The translations under genes were made by a program, and so were the position numbers. DNA of 44,090 nucleotides, taken from positions 1-44,090 of the forward strand of contig NZ_BMWB01000009.1 of NCBI RefSeq assembly GCF_014651015.1, given 5' to 3'. How positions within the stretch are numbered: position 1 is the first letter of the stretch; each line of letters starts with the position of its first letter. Origin of the DNA: Streptomyces xantholiticus (GTDB lineage: Bacteria; Actinomycetota; Actinomycetes; Streptomycetales; Streptomycetaceae). The notes beneath the pieces are model-generated. The model was not told the DNA's origin and ran no database searches. It worked only from the letters and a program-made list of their open reading frames with translations. This document shows, piece by piece, positions 18,781-26,773 of the stretch.

Positions 18781-19091
18781 GAAGCGCCCTTTCTGGCACA
18801 GCACAAGCCGTTCTCCGGGCTGGCGGGAGCGGCTGCGTCGTTCGGCATCTAATCGAGGTGTCCCGCGACAGAAGCGGGACTGCCGACCAGTCTACCGGTA
18901 CCGCTGACACTCATGGGGGTTTGCCGGTAGCTGAGTCCGCCTGTGGCGCCCTGAACCATCACCGCCCGACTCCCCATATCCGGGAAGGGGCTCCAAGAGG
19001 CTCACACCGGCTTTGAGCGCTTCGGCCTGTCAACCTCTCGCTACCGTGAGGGACACCTCACCCGCAGGGCAGAGCTGAAGGCGGTCGGCGC
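18781..19091. other. gyrB leader region with a stem-loop
   Basis: This 311-bp gap between DUF721 and gyrB has no gene. GTCCCGC (18860-18866) pairs with GCGGGAC (18874-18880) around a 7-base loop, 80-100 bases upstream of the gyrB start. On the minus strand a possible -10 is TAGACT (complement of 18889-18894), but no convincing -35 is seen. The gyrB promoter must lie here unless transcription continues from DUF721. Confidence 0.5.
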
Positions 19092-19652
19092 TCAGCCGTA
19101 GGTGTCGCCCGGACCGGTGCTGCCCGGTGCCCGAAGAGGCCCGAACCTGCGCTGCGGGCCTCCCGGGCCCAGCACCTTGATCGCACGGACGGTTCCGTGG
19201 CCCAGGTCCTCGTTGAGCCGGGCCACCAGCCGGGGAGCCAGCAGACGCAGCTGCGTCGCCCACGCCGTCGAGTCGCACTGCACGGTGAGCACCCGCTCGT
19301 CCGGGGCCTCGTCGTAGCGCAGCGGAACGCAGTGGTTGGCCAGATCCTCGCCCACGATCTGCGGCCAGCGCCCCATCACTCCGCCCACGGCGGCAGGTGT
19401 CTCCCAGCCCCGCTCGGTGATCAGCCGGTTGATCGCCGCTCCCAGCGGCAGCGGATCACGTCCGTCCGCCCTCGCCCCGGAGCGCAGCCCACCCCCACGT
19501 CGGGCCTGCTTCTTCTGCTGTGCCGCCGCGCCGCGGGCCTTGGCCTGCTCCTTCGCGGCGCGCAACGCCACCCGCGCCAGGTCCACGCCCGACGCCTCGG
19601 GTACCCCCGGCCGCTCCGGCTCGGCCGGCCGCTCCGCCCCGTCGCCGGTCAT
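19092..19652 (-). CDS. DUF721 (DciA family) protein, putative replicative-helicase operator
   Basis: 186 residues. A disordered N-terminus rich in Ala, Arg, Gln and Glu (1 to about 70) is followed by the DUF721/DciA domain (about 71-160), with the conserved stretch WPQIVGEDLANHC and a KH-like fold. DciA promotes loading of the DnaB helicase in bacteria without DnaC/DnaI; actinobacteria are in this group. Its ATG overlaps the recF stop as ATGA, so it is translated with recF. Assignment to DciA by domain and locus is firm; biochemical activity here is inferred. Confidence 0.9.
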   Translation of the reverse strand: MTGDGAERPAEPERPGVPEASGVDLARVALRAAKEQAKARGAAAQQKKQARRGGGLRSGARADGRDPLPLGAAINRLITERGWETPAAVGGVMGRWPQIVGEDLANHCVPLRYDEAPDERVLTVQCDSTAWATQLRLLAPRLVARLNEDLGHGTVRAIKVLGPGGPQRRFGPLRAPGSTGPGDTYG

Positions 19653-20776
19653 ACGCGCTCCACCGATCCGCCGAAGACCTCGTACCGTGCACCCGCCAGC
19701 ACTCCGGGCACGTCGCCCTCGACGGCCGCGGTGACCAGCACCTGCTCACCGGGCGCCACCAGCTCGGCCAGGCGTTCCCTGCGCCGGGCGTCGAGCTCGG
19801 CGAAGACGTCGTCGAGGACGAGTACGGGTTCGTTCCCCTCGGCCCGCAGCAGGTCGTAGGAGGCCAGCCGCAGCGCCAGCGCGTACGACCATGATTCGCC
19901 GTGGCTCGCGTACCCCTTGGCGGGCAGCTGCCCCAGCTTCAGGACCAGCTCGTCCCGGTGCGGGCCGACCAGCGTCACTCCCCGCTCGATCTCCTGCTTG
20001 CGCACCTCGGCCAGCGCTGCCGTCAGCTGCTCGTACAGCGCCTCGCGGCTGTTCCCCTCGCCCACCGGACCGGCGGAGGAACGGTACTCCAGCAGAACCG
20101 GTCCGCCTCCCGGCGCGAGTGCCTCGTACGCCTTGTCGGCCAGCGGCTGCAGGGTGGCGATCAGATCCAGCCGTTGGGCCGTCATCTCGGCACCCGCCCG
20201 CGCCAGATGCTGGTCCCATACGTCGAGGGTCGACAGGTCCATGCCGGGCCCGCCGTGGCGCCGGGCCATCGCGGCCGACTTGAGCAGCGTGTTGCGCTGT
20301 CTGAGGACCCGCTCGTAGTCCGAGCGCACACCTGACATCCGCGGCGAACGCGCCGTCACGAGTTCGTCGAGGAAGCGCCGGCGTTCGCCGGGGTCGCCCT
20401 TCACCAGGGCGAGGTCCTCCGGGGCAAAGAGCACCGTGCGCACTATCCCCAGCACATCACGCGGCCTGACCTGCGAGGACCTGTTGATCCGCGCACGGTT
20501 CGCCTTGCCGGGGTTCAGCTCGAGCTCGACCAGCTGCGAGCGCTCCCCCTGGGTGACGGCCGCCCGGATCACGGCCCGGTCGGCGCCCATCCGCACCAGT
20601 GGCGCGTCAGAGGACACCCGGTGGCTGGCCAGGGTGGCGAGGTAGCCCACTGCCTCGACGAGATTGGTCTTGCCCTGACCGTTGGGCCCCACGAAAGCGG
20701 TGACGCCCGGTTCGAGAGGGACCTCGACCCGGGCGTACGAGCGGAAGTCGGCCAGCGACAGATGCGTGACGTGCAT
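19649..20776 (-). CDS. recF: DNA replication and repair protein RecF
   Basis: 375-residue ABC-type ATPase that helps load RecA at gaps behind replication forks. Walker A is GPNGQGKT at 30-37, with a signature-like SYALALRLASY and a Walker B PVLVLDDVFAELD. The ATG at 20774-20776 begins MHVTHLSLADFRSY, matching the family; GGAAGG is 12 bases upstream. The frame is open far upstream into gnd, but that is antisense-type noise from GC bias. The 56 bp before it, up to the gnd stop, contain a near-match DnaA box TGTGGACTA (20827-20835). Confidence 0.97.
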   Translation of the reverse strand: MHVTHLSLADFRSYARVEVPLEPGVTAFVGPNGQGKTNLVEAVGYLATLASHRVSSDAPLVRMGADRAVIRAAVTQGERSQLVELELNPGKANRARINRSSQVRPRDVLGIVRTVLFAPEDLALVKGDPGERRRFLDELVTARSPRMSGVRSDYERVLRQRNTLLKSAAMARRHGGPGMDLSTLDVWDQHLARAGAEMTAQRLDLIATLQPLADKAYEALAPGGGPVLLEYRSSAGPVGEGNSREALYEQLTAALAEVRKQEIERGVTLVGPHRDELVLKLGQLPAKGYASHGESWSYALALRLASYDLLRAEGNEPVLVLDDVFAELDARRRERLAELVAPGEQVLVTAAVEGDVPGVLAGARYEVFGGSVERV

Positions 20777-20832
20777 GGTGTGCGCCGACCTTCCCCCGGC
20801 ATGACCGTGCACCATGGTGCACAGCCTGTGGA

Positions 20833-21711
20833 CTACTTCTTGCTCTCCACCGCGTGACCGCCGAACTGGTTGCGCAGCGCCGCGATCATCTTCATCTGCG
20901 GGGAGTCGTCCTGGCGGGACGCGAAACGGGCGAACAACGACGCCGTGATCGCGGGCAGCGGTACGGCGTTGTCGATGGCGGCTTCCACCGTCCACCGGCC
21001 CTCGCCGGAGTCCTCTGCATAACCGCGCAGCTGCTCCAGGTGCTCGTCCTCGTCCAGCGCGTTGACGGCGAGGTCGAGCAGCCAGGAACGGATGACCGTG
21101 CCCTCCTGCCAGGAACGGAAGACCTCGCGCACATCGGTGACCGAGTCGACCTTCTCCAGGAGCTCCCAGCCCTCGGCGTAGGCCTGCATCATCGCGTACT
21201 CGATGCCGTTGTGGACCATCTTCGCGAAGTGCCCGGCGCCCACCTTGCCGGCGTGGACGGAGCCGAACTCGCCCTCCGGCTTGAGGGCGTCGAAGATCGG
21301 CTGGACCTTGGCGACGTTCTCCGCGTCGCCGCCGTACATCAGTGCATAGCCGTTCTCCAGGCCCCACACACCGCCGGAGACGCCGCAGTCGACGAAGCCG
21401 ATGTCCTTGAGGCCCAGCTCGACGGCGTGCTTCTCGTCGTCGGTCCAGCGGGAGTTGCCGCCGTCGACGACCACGTCGCCCGGGGAGAGCAGCTCTGCCA
21501 GCTCGTCGATCGTGGACTGCGTCGCGGCACCCGCCGGGACCATGACCCAGACGACCCGCGGGCCCTTGAGCTTGCCCACAAGCTCCTCAAGGCTGTGGAC
21601 ATCGGCGAGGTCCGGGTTGCGGTCGTACCCGATGACGGTGTGGCCGGCGCGGCGGATGCGCTCGCGCATGTTGCCGCCCATCTTGCCCAGACCGACGAGA
21701 CCGAGCTCCAT
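20833..21711 (-). CDS. gnd: 6-phosphogluconate dehydrogenase, decarboxylating (short form)
   Basis: 292 residues. Oxidises 6-phosphogluconate to ribulose 5-phosphate and CO2 in the pentose phosphate pathway. The Rossmann motif GLGKMG is at 7-12, VDGGNSRW is at 82-89, and the catalytic Lys164, Asn168 and Glu171 lie in GHFAKMVHNGIEY. The length of about 290 marks the short GndA/YqeC-like form, often NAD-dependent, rather than the 470-residue form. The ATG at 21711 is preceded by TGAGGAA. Its place between dnaN and recF is a conserved actinobacterial insertion into the replication gene cluster. Confidence 0.96.
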   Translation of the reverse strand: MELGLVGLGKMGGNMRERIRRAGHTVIGYDRNPDLADVHSLEELVGKLKGPRVVWVMVPAGAATQSTIDELAELLSPGDVVVDGGNSRWTDDEKHAVELGLKDIGFVDCGVSGGVWGLENGYALMYGGDAENVAKVQPIFDALKPEGEFGSVHAGKVGAGHFAKMVHNGIEYAMMQAYAEGWELLEKVDSVTDVREVFRSWQEGTVIRSWLLDLAVNALDEDEHLEQLRGYAEDSGEGRWTVEAAIDNAVPLPAITASLFARFASRQDDSPQMKMIAALRNQFGGHAVESKK

Positions 21712-21812
21712 CAGATGATTCCTCAATCGTTGTGTGCAGTACCTACCCGCGTCCGAGCCTACGCCCGGACACGGGTGCACACCTGTGGGGTCGTGCGCTC
21801 AAAAGCCGCTGA

Positions 21813-22943
21813 TCAGCCGCTCAGACGCACCGGCATGATCAGGTACTTGTACGCCTCGTCCGCCTCCGCGTCCACGGCCGGCTTGCCGCTCAGCAGCGCC
21901 GGCTTGGTCGAGGTGGTGAACGACAGCTGGGCGACGGGCGAGTCGATCGCGCTCAGACCGTCCAGCAGGAACGTCGGGTTGAAGGCGATCGAGATGTCGT
22001 CGCCCTCCAACTGCGCGTCGACCCGCTCCACAGCCTGTGCGTCGTCGCTGGAACCGGCCTCGAGGATCAGCACGCCCTGCTCGAAGGTCAGCCGCACCGG
22101 GGTGTTCCGCTCGGCGACGAGGGCCACACGCTTGACGGCCTCGACGAACGGCGCGGTCTCGATGACGGCCACCGAGTTGAACTCGGTCGGGAACAGGGTG
22201 CGGTACTTGGGCAGGTCGCCCTCGAGCAGCCGGGTGGTGGTCCGGCGGCCGGCCCCCTCGAAACCGATCAGACCCTCACCGGCACCGGAGCCGGACAGTG
22301 CCAGGGTGACCGTGTCCCCGCTGGTCAGCGCCTTGGCAGTGTCCAGAAGCGTCTTGGCGGGGACCAGAGCGACAGCTGAGGCGTCCGGGCTCTCGGGCTT
22401 CCACAGGAACTCGCGGACAGCGAAGCGGTAGCGGTCGGTGGACGCCAGGGTGACGGTGTCGCCCTCGATCTCGATCCGCACACCGGTCAGGACGGGGAGG
22501 GTGTCGTCGCGGCCGGCGGCAATGGCGACCTGGGCCGCGGCGGAGGCGAACACCTCACCGGGCACGGTACCGGTCGCGGTCGGCATCTGCGGCAGAGCCG
22601 GGTACTCCTCCACAGGCAGGGTGTGGAGTGTGAATCGCGAGGAGCCGCAGACCACGGTCGCCCGTACACCGTCTGTGGAAATCTCCACCGGGCGGTTGGG
22701 GAGGGCGCGGCAGATGTCGGCAAGAAGGCGGCCGGAGACCAGGACGGTGCCGTCCTCGTCCACCTCGGCCTCCACCGAGACGCGCGCCGAGACCTCGTAG
22801 TCGAAGCTCGAGAAGCTGACCGCGCCGTCCTCCGCCTTCAGGAGAAGGCCCGCAAGAACGGGCGCCGGCGGGCGGGCCGGGAGGCTACGGGCCACCCAGG
22901 CCACCGCCTCCGCGAGTACATCGCGCTCCACCCGGATCTTCAC
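21813..22943 (-). CDS. dnaN: DNA polymerase III beta subunit (sliding clamp)
   Basis: 376 residues, the normal length for the ring-forming clamp that tethers polymerase III to DNA. It starts MKIRVERDVLAEAVAWVARSLP and ends YLIMPVRLSG, the conserved clamp C-terminus with P-[VM]-R. GTG start at 22941-22943 with a perfect AGGAGG eight bases upstream. It faces away from oriC. 101 bp separate it from gnd. Confidence 0.99.
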   Translation of the reverse strand: MKIRVERDVLAEAVAWVARSLPARPPAPVLAGLLLKAEDGAVSFSSFDYEVSARVSVEAEVDEDGTVLVSGRLLADICRALPNRPVEISTDGVRATVVCGSSRFTLHTLPVEEYPALPQMPTATGTVPGEVFASAAAQVAIAAGRDDTLPVLTGVRIEIEGDTVTLASTDRYRFAVREFLWKPESPDASAVALVPAKTLLDTAKALTSGDTVTLALSGSGAGEGLIGFEGAGRRTTTRLLEGDLPKYRTLFPTEFNSVAVIETAPFVEAVKRVALVAERNTPVRLTFEQGVLILEAGSSDDAQAVERVDAQLEGDDISIAFNPTFLLDGLSAIDSPVAQLSFTTSTKPALLSGKPAVDAEADEAYKYLIMPVRLSG

Positions 22944-23140
22944 CCGAACCGCCTCCTGCTGTTGCTGGCTCGCCCTGCTGGCCTTCGTCGTCGGCTTGAT
23001 GCCGAGGACCAGTCTGACGCACGGCGCCGACGGTCGGTGCGGCTCGGGGTCAAGTCACTGCGATCGGCACCGGCGGTCCGGGCTCGAGTTGTGCACAGGG
23101 CCCTCTTCGAAGCGAATTCCCAGCTAACTCTGAGTGGGAG

Positions 23141-23171
23141 TAGTAGTAGGGCCTGTGGAAACCGTGGATAA
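23141..23171 (+). promoter_or_regulatory. Candidate unwinding element: DnaA-trios, GC cluster and two DnaA boxes
   Basis: TAGTAGTAG (23141-23149) read 3' to 5' gives three GAT triplets. They are joined by a short GC cluster (23149-23153) to two DnaA-like boxes, TGTGGAAAC (23154-23162) and CGTGGATAA (23163-23171). This order and polarity match the basal unwinding system described in Bacillus. It is a pattern match only. Confidence 0.5.
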
Positions 23172-23712
23172 CGCTGTCTACGCAGGTCAGAGCCAGTTTT
23201 TTGTCCACTGACCCTGTGGGCGGGAGCGGTGGACAACCAGGCGTTTCTGTGGACACCCGAAAGTTCTGCACACCCGATGCACAGCCAGGAAGCACTTCTC
23301 CCCAGTGCCGTCCCCAGCTTTACCCACGTTCCCCACAGGCCAATCGAGCTCGTTGGTGTGACGGCTTTCACTCGACGCGGTGAGCGGCCGTGTTTCGTTG
23401 CCGAACAGTGGACAGGGGTGTGGAGAAGCTGTGGGCAACGGGCCGCTGCCTGTGGGCCGCCGGTGGACAACGTTGAGCACAGCCTGTGGACGGATTCCGC
23501 GTCCACAGGCTGTGGAGCTCGGTTGACCACAAATCCCCAAGGTACTGACCTGGCAGGACGACCTGCCGACCGGTGCGGCTGTGGACCGGATCTGGACAAC
23601 TTCCTGGTCCCCAGGCTGTGGAAGCAAGACTGTCCCCACATCTGTGGAGAACGGCTCGACGGCCACCCGAAATCGAACACGTCCGGCGTCGGTGAACGGT
23701 CCGGGAACGGCC

Positions 23713-23746
23713 GAGGGCGCTCCCGGACAGGTCCCGGAGCGCCCTC
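23713..23746 (-). terminator. dnaA terminator
   Basis: GAGGGCGCTCC (23713-23723) pairs perfectly with GGAGCGCCCTC (23736-23746), with a further GGA/TCC inner stem after one mismatch. It lies 22 bp past the dnaA stop on the minus strand and shields oriC from dnaA transcription. Confidence 0.9.
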
Positions 23747-23768
23747 AGGTGCCGTGGCGGCTTGTTCG

Positions 23769-25523
23769 TCAGCCGTTCTTGATGCGGTTGGTGAGCTCGG
23801 TGACCTGGTTGTAGATGGACCGCCGCTCCGCCATCAGTGCGCGGATCTTCCGGTCCGCGTGCATCACCGTCGTATGGTCACGGCCGCCGAACTGCGCGCC
23901 GATCTTCGGTAGCGAGAGGTCGGTCAGCTCCCGGCACAGATACATGGCGATCTGCCTCGCCGTCACCAGGACGCGGCTGCGGGACGAACCGCAGAGGTCC
24001 TCCACCGTGAGCCCGAAGTAGTCCGCGGTGGCCGCCATGATGGCGCTCGCGGTGATCTCCGGCGCGGCGTCCTCCCCACCGGGGATCAGGTCCTTCAGGA
24101 CGATCTCGGTGAGCCCCAGATCCACGGGCTGCCGGTTGAGCGAGGCGAACGCCGTCACGCGGATCAGCGCACCCTCGAGTTCCCGGATGTTGCGCGAGAT
24201 GCGGGACGCGATGAACTCCAGGACCTCCGGAGGTGCGTTGAGCTGCTCCTGGACGGCCTTCTTCCGGAGGATCGCGATGCGCGTCTCCAGCTCCGGCGGC
24301 TGCACGTCCGTGGTCAGACCCCACTCGAACCGGTTGCGGAGCCGGTCCTCCAGCGTCATGAGCTGCTTGGGCGGGCGGTCCGAGGACAGGACGATCTGCT
24401 TGTTGGCGTTGTGGAGGGTGTTGAACGTGTGGAAGAACTCCTCCTGCGTCGACTCCTTGCTCGCCAGGAACTGGATGTCGTCGACGAGCAGGATGTCCAC
24501 ATCGCGGTAGCGCTTGCGGAAGGTGTCGCCCTTGCCGTCCCGGATCGAGTTGATGAACTCGTTGGTGAACTCCTCCGAGCTCACGTATCGCACCCGGGTG
24601 CCCGGGTAGAGACTCCGCGCGTAGTGCCCGATCGCGTGCAGCAGGTGGGTCTTGCCGAGGCCCGACTCCCCATAGATGAAGAGAGGGTTGTACGCCTTGG
24701 CCGGAGCCTCGGCCACCGCCACGGCCGCTGCGTGGGCGAACCGGTTGGACGCGCCGATGACGAAGGTGTCGAAGAGGTACTTGGGGTTGAGACGCGCGTG
24801 CGGCTCGCCGGGCCCCGGTGCCGGTGCGGGCTGAGCACCCAGCGGACCGGGTGCTCCCGAGGGGCCGCCGCGGTGCGGGGCCTGCGGCTCGGGCAGGGGA
24901 TGACGCTCCGGGCGGGATTCGTAGAGCCGGCGCTCCGACGGCTGCGGAGACCGGTAGTCGTGCCGTGGCTGCTGCTGCGGGGCCGAGGCATAGGGGTCCC
25001 GCTCCTGGAAGCCGCCAAGGCGCGGCTGCTGCCACGACAGGTCTTCCTGAGTACGCGGCCAGGCGCCGGGCTCGGGGCGCTGCTGGTACTCGGGATAGGC
25101 GGGCCTTGCCGTCGGCAGACCGTCGTCGGAGACGGACCGGCGCCCGTACGTGTCATAGGGGTCGCCCGGCCTGGGCTCGTCGTGCTGCGGGCCGGGGTAC
25201 CGGGGCGGCTGCTGCTGGGCCGGGGGCGCCTGCGGGGCGGGACCGTCACCGACGGAGTCGTCGACGGTGATCGCGATCCGGATCGGGCGGCCGCACTCAC
25301 GGCTCAGCGTCTCGCTGATGAGCGGCGCCAGCCGGCCTTCGAGGACCCGCTTGCCCCATTCGTTGGGGACGGCGAGCAGGGCGGTGTCGGCGACCAGGGC
25401 GAGCGGCTGGCAGCGCTCGATCCACTGTTTGTCCTTCGGCTCGACGCCCTGCTGGCCCTCGTCGAGGAGCTGCTCGAGCACTCGTGGCCACACTGCGGCA
25501 AGATCGGCAGGTACGTCAGCCAC
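23769..25523 (-). CDS. dnaA: Chromosomal replication initiator protein DnaA
   Basis: 584 residues. Domain I (1 to about 88) interacts with DnaA itself and the helicase. Domain II (about 90-243) is a long Pro/Gln/Arg-rich linker. Domain III is AAA+ with Walker A GESGLGKT (285-292) and Walker B ILLVDDIQF. Domain IV is the helix-turn-helix with signature GGRDHTTVMHADRKI that reads DnaA boxes. The linker is long compared with E. coli (467-residue protein) but shorter than in S. coelicolor (656). GTG start at 25521-25523, ribosome site weak (GAGAGAG). Expression is probably self-limited through the DnaA box at its promoter. Confidence 0.99.
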   Translation of the reverse strand: MADVPADLAAVWPRVLEQLLDEGQQGVEPKDKQWIERCQPLALVADTALLAVPNEWGKRVLEGRLAPLISETLSRECGRPIRIAITVDDSVGDGPAPQAPPAQQQPPRYPGPQHDEPRPGDPYDTYGRRSVSDDGLPTARPAYPEYQQRPEPGAWPRTQEDLSWQQPRLGGFQERDPYASAPQQQPRHDYRSPQPSERRLYESRPERHPLPEPQAPHRGGPSGAPGPLGAQPAPAPGPGEPHARLNPKYLFDTFVIGASNRFAHAAAVAVAEAPAKAYNPLFIYGESGLGKTHLLHAIGHYARSLYPGTRVRYVSSEEFTNEFINSIRDGKGDTFRKRYRDVDILLVDDIQFLASKESTQEEFFHTFNTLHNANKQIVLSSDRPPKQLMTLEDRLRNRFEWGLTTDVQPPELETRIAILRKKAVQEQLNAPPEVLEFIASRISRNIRELEGALIRVTAFASLNRQPVDLGLTEIVLKDLIPGGEDAAPEITASAIMAATADYFGLTVEDLCGSSRSRVLVTARQIAMYLCRELTDLSLPKIGAQFGGRDHTTVMHADRKIRALMAERRSIYNQVTELTNRIKNG

Positions 25524-25609
25524 AAGGCACGCTCTCTCGCAGGTCCCACGAATGTGTGGTTCTCGGGACGGGATGGGAAGACAGGCAGGAAAAGATTCGG
25601 AGTTCAGTC

Positions 25610-25639
25610 ACGGTAGTCAGGGCGACCCGGGTGGTTCAA
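25610..25639 (-). promoter_or_regulatory. Probable dnaA promoter
   Basis: On the minus strand TTGAAC (complement of 25634-25639) and TACCGT (complement of 25610-25615) are 18 bp apart, a good housekeeping-type promoter. Transcription would start near 25603, giving a leader of about 80 nt. A perfect DnaA box lies 4 bp upstream of the -35. Confidence 0.6.
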
Positions 25640-25643
25640 GTTG

Positions 25644-25664
25644 TTGTCCACAGCCTGTGCACAG
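25644..25664. promoter_or_regulatory. DnaA boxes at the dnaA promoter
   Basis: TTGTCCACA (25644-25652) is a perfect DnaA box and TGTGCACAG (25656-25664) a weaker one. They sit directly upstream of the dnaA -35 element, in the divergent 360-bp dnaA-rpmH region. This placement fits DnaA autoregulation, as described for Streptomyces lividans. Confidence 0.8.
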
Positions 25665-25686
25665 TGGACCACGGCATCGGCCTGGT

Positions 25687-25716
25687 TTGACCGGATGGCG
25701 TAGCCCCGCGTACCGT
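25687..25716 (+). promoter_or_regulatory. Probable rpmH promoter
   Basis: TTGACC (25687-25692) and TACCGT (25711-25716) are separated by 18 bp on the plus strand. The layout mirrors the divergent dnaA promoter and has the same -10. Transcription from about 25723 would give rpmH a leader of about 160 nt. Confidence 0.6.
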
Positions 25717-25883
25717 GACCAGGTCGAGTTGTCGATGGCTGCTGCCGCCTGCCTCCGATGGGCAAAGATCACGATCTGTGGTCGTGAAGCGGTGCACTCG
25801 GGCGTATACGCGAGCTACTCGTGGGCGCACGGTGACAGCCAGGCGATGTCCCGCCATCTACGAATCATTTCTGGAGCCCCCGA

Positions 25884-26021
25884 GTGAGCAAGCGCACCTT
25901 CCAGCCGAACAACCGTCGTCGCGCGAAGACCCACGGTTTCCGTCTGCGCATGCGTACCCGTGCCGGCCGCGCCATCCTGGCGAACCGCCGCGCCAAGGGT
26001 CGCGCCAACCTGTCCGCCTGA
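25884..26021 (+). CDS. rpmH: 50S ribosomal protein L34
   Basis: 45 residues starting MSKRTFQPNNRRRAKTHGF and ending with the typical Arg/Lys/Ala-rich segment GRANLSA. L34 is the smallest basic large-subunit protein. GTG start at 25884 with TGGAG seven bases upstream. It heads the conserved rpmH-rnpA-yidD-yidC-jag-rsmG-parAB cluster, divergent from dnaA. 18 bp separate it from rnpA. Confidence 0.98.
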   Translation: MSKRTFQPNNRRRAKTHGFRLRMRTRAGRAILANRRAKGRANLSA

Positions 26022-26039
26022 TCGCGTACAGGTCATGAC

Positions 26040-26411
26040 GTGCTGCCTACCGAGAATCGGCTGAGGCGGCGCGAGGACTTCGCGACCGCGGTACGACGAG
26101 GACGCAGGGCAGGTCGTCCGCTACTCGTCGTCCACCTTCGCAGTGGCACAACGGACCCGCACGCGCCTGGGGAGAGCGCCTCCCCGACGTGTGCGGGTTT
26201 CGTCGTGAGCAAGGCTGTGGGCGGTGCCGTCGTCCGGAACAAGGTCAAGCGGAGACTGCGCCACCTCATGCGCGATCGGCTCTCCGAGCTGCCCCCCGGT
26301 AGCCTGGTGGTCGTACGGGCGCTGCCCGGCGCGGGCGACGCCGAACATGCTCAGCTGGCCCGAGACCTGGACGCCGCTCTTCAGCGGCTGCTGGGAGGGG
26401 GCGCGCGATGA
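26040..26411 (+). CDS. rnpA: Ribonuclease P protein component
   Basis: 123 residues. Protein cofactor of RNase P, which removes the 5' leader of pre-tRNAs. The start MLPTENRLRRREDF and the RNP motif RNKVKRRLRHLMR (66-78) are diagnostic. GTG start at 26040 with a short AGGT site, 18 bp after rpmH. Its stop overlaps the yidD start as ATGA. The RNase P RNA gene is not in this window. Confidence 0.97.
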   Translation: MLPTENRLRRREDFATAVRRGRRAGRPLLVVHLRSGTTDPHAPGESASPTCAGFVVSKAVGGAVVRNKVKRRLRHLMRDRLSELPPGSLVVVRALPGAGDAEHAQLARDLDAALQRLLGGGAR

Positions 26412-26770
26412 AGTACCCGCTGCTGGCTCTGATCAAGATCTATCAGTGGACGATCAGCCCGCTGCTGGGGCCCGTCTGCAGGTACTACCCGTCGTGTTCC
26501 CACTACGGATACACAGCCATCGACCGGCACGGCGCGATCAAGGGCACGGTGCTGACCGCCTGGCGCATCCTGCGGTGCAACCCGTGGTCGCCGGGCGGCG
26601 TGGACTACGTGCCCGAGCGCAAGCGCCCACGGTGGCACGAAATGCTGCGCAACGCCTTGCGCGGCGACAGCAAGGGCGGGGACTCCGCCGCTGATCTGCC
26701 TGCCTCGGGATCTTCCTCCGGATCCCAGGACCCGGCCGCAGAGACCTCGTCCAATGCTCAAGGAGCCTGA
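26408..26770 (+). CDS. yidD: Membrane protein insertion efficiency factor YidD
   Basis: 120 residues. The YidD domain (1 to about 75) has the invariant CRYYPSCSHYG (24-34) and CNPWSPGGVDYVP. An amphipathic N-terminal helix tethers it to the membrane, where it aids YidC-dependent insertion. The C-terminus (about 90-120) is a disordered Ser/Gly/Ala tail. ATGA overlap with rnpA; the stop is three bases before the yidC start. Confidence 0.96.
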   Translation: MKYPLLALIKIYQWTISPLLGPVCRYYPSCSHYGYTAIDRHGAIKGTVLTAWRILRCNPWSPGGVDYVPERKRPRWHEMLRNALRGDSKGGDSAADLPASGSSSGSQDPAAETSSNAQGA

Positions 26771-26773
26771 TTA

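Larger units (their letters stand above)
22944..23768. other. oriC: Chromosomal origin of replication, oriC
   Basis: The 825-bp gap between dnaN and dnaA carries about twenty DnaA-box-like 9-mers between 23089 and 23651. Examples are TTGTGCACA 23089, CGTGGATAA 23163, TTGTCCACT 23201, GGTGGACAA 23228 and 23462, TGTGGACAC 23248, TTCCCCACA 23329, TGTGGAGAA 23419 and 23643, TGTGGGCAA 23430, TGTGGACGG 23485, TTGACCACA 23523 and TGTGGACCG 23580. Both orientations occur. This number, and the relaxed box sequences, are typical of Streptomyces oriC, which has about 19 boxes and no long AT-rich stretch. A run TAGTAGTAG lies at 23141-23149. Confidence 0.96.

Noticed and set aside
20777..21367. Upstream in-frame extension of recF
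   Set aside because: Overlaps gnd on the same strand out of frame; RecF proteins start at MHVTHLSL.
21594..21602. DnaA-box-like TGTGGACAT inside gnd
   Set aside because: Single near match within a codon-constrained conserved gene; likely chance.
26035..26037. ATG five bases upstream of the rnpA start
   Set aside because: It is in another frame; the GTG at 26040 gives the conserved MLPTENRLRR start.
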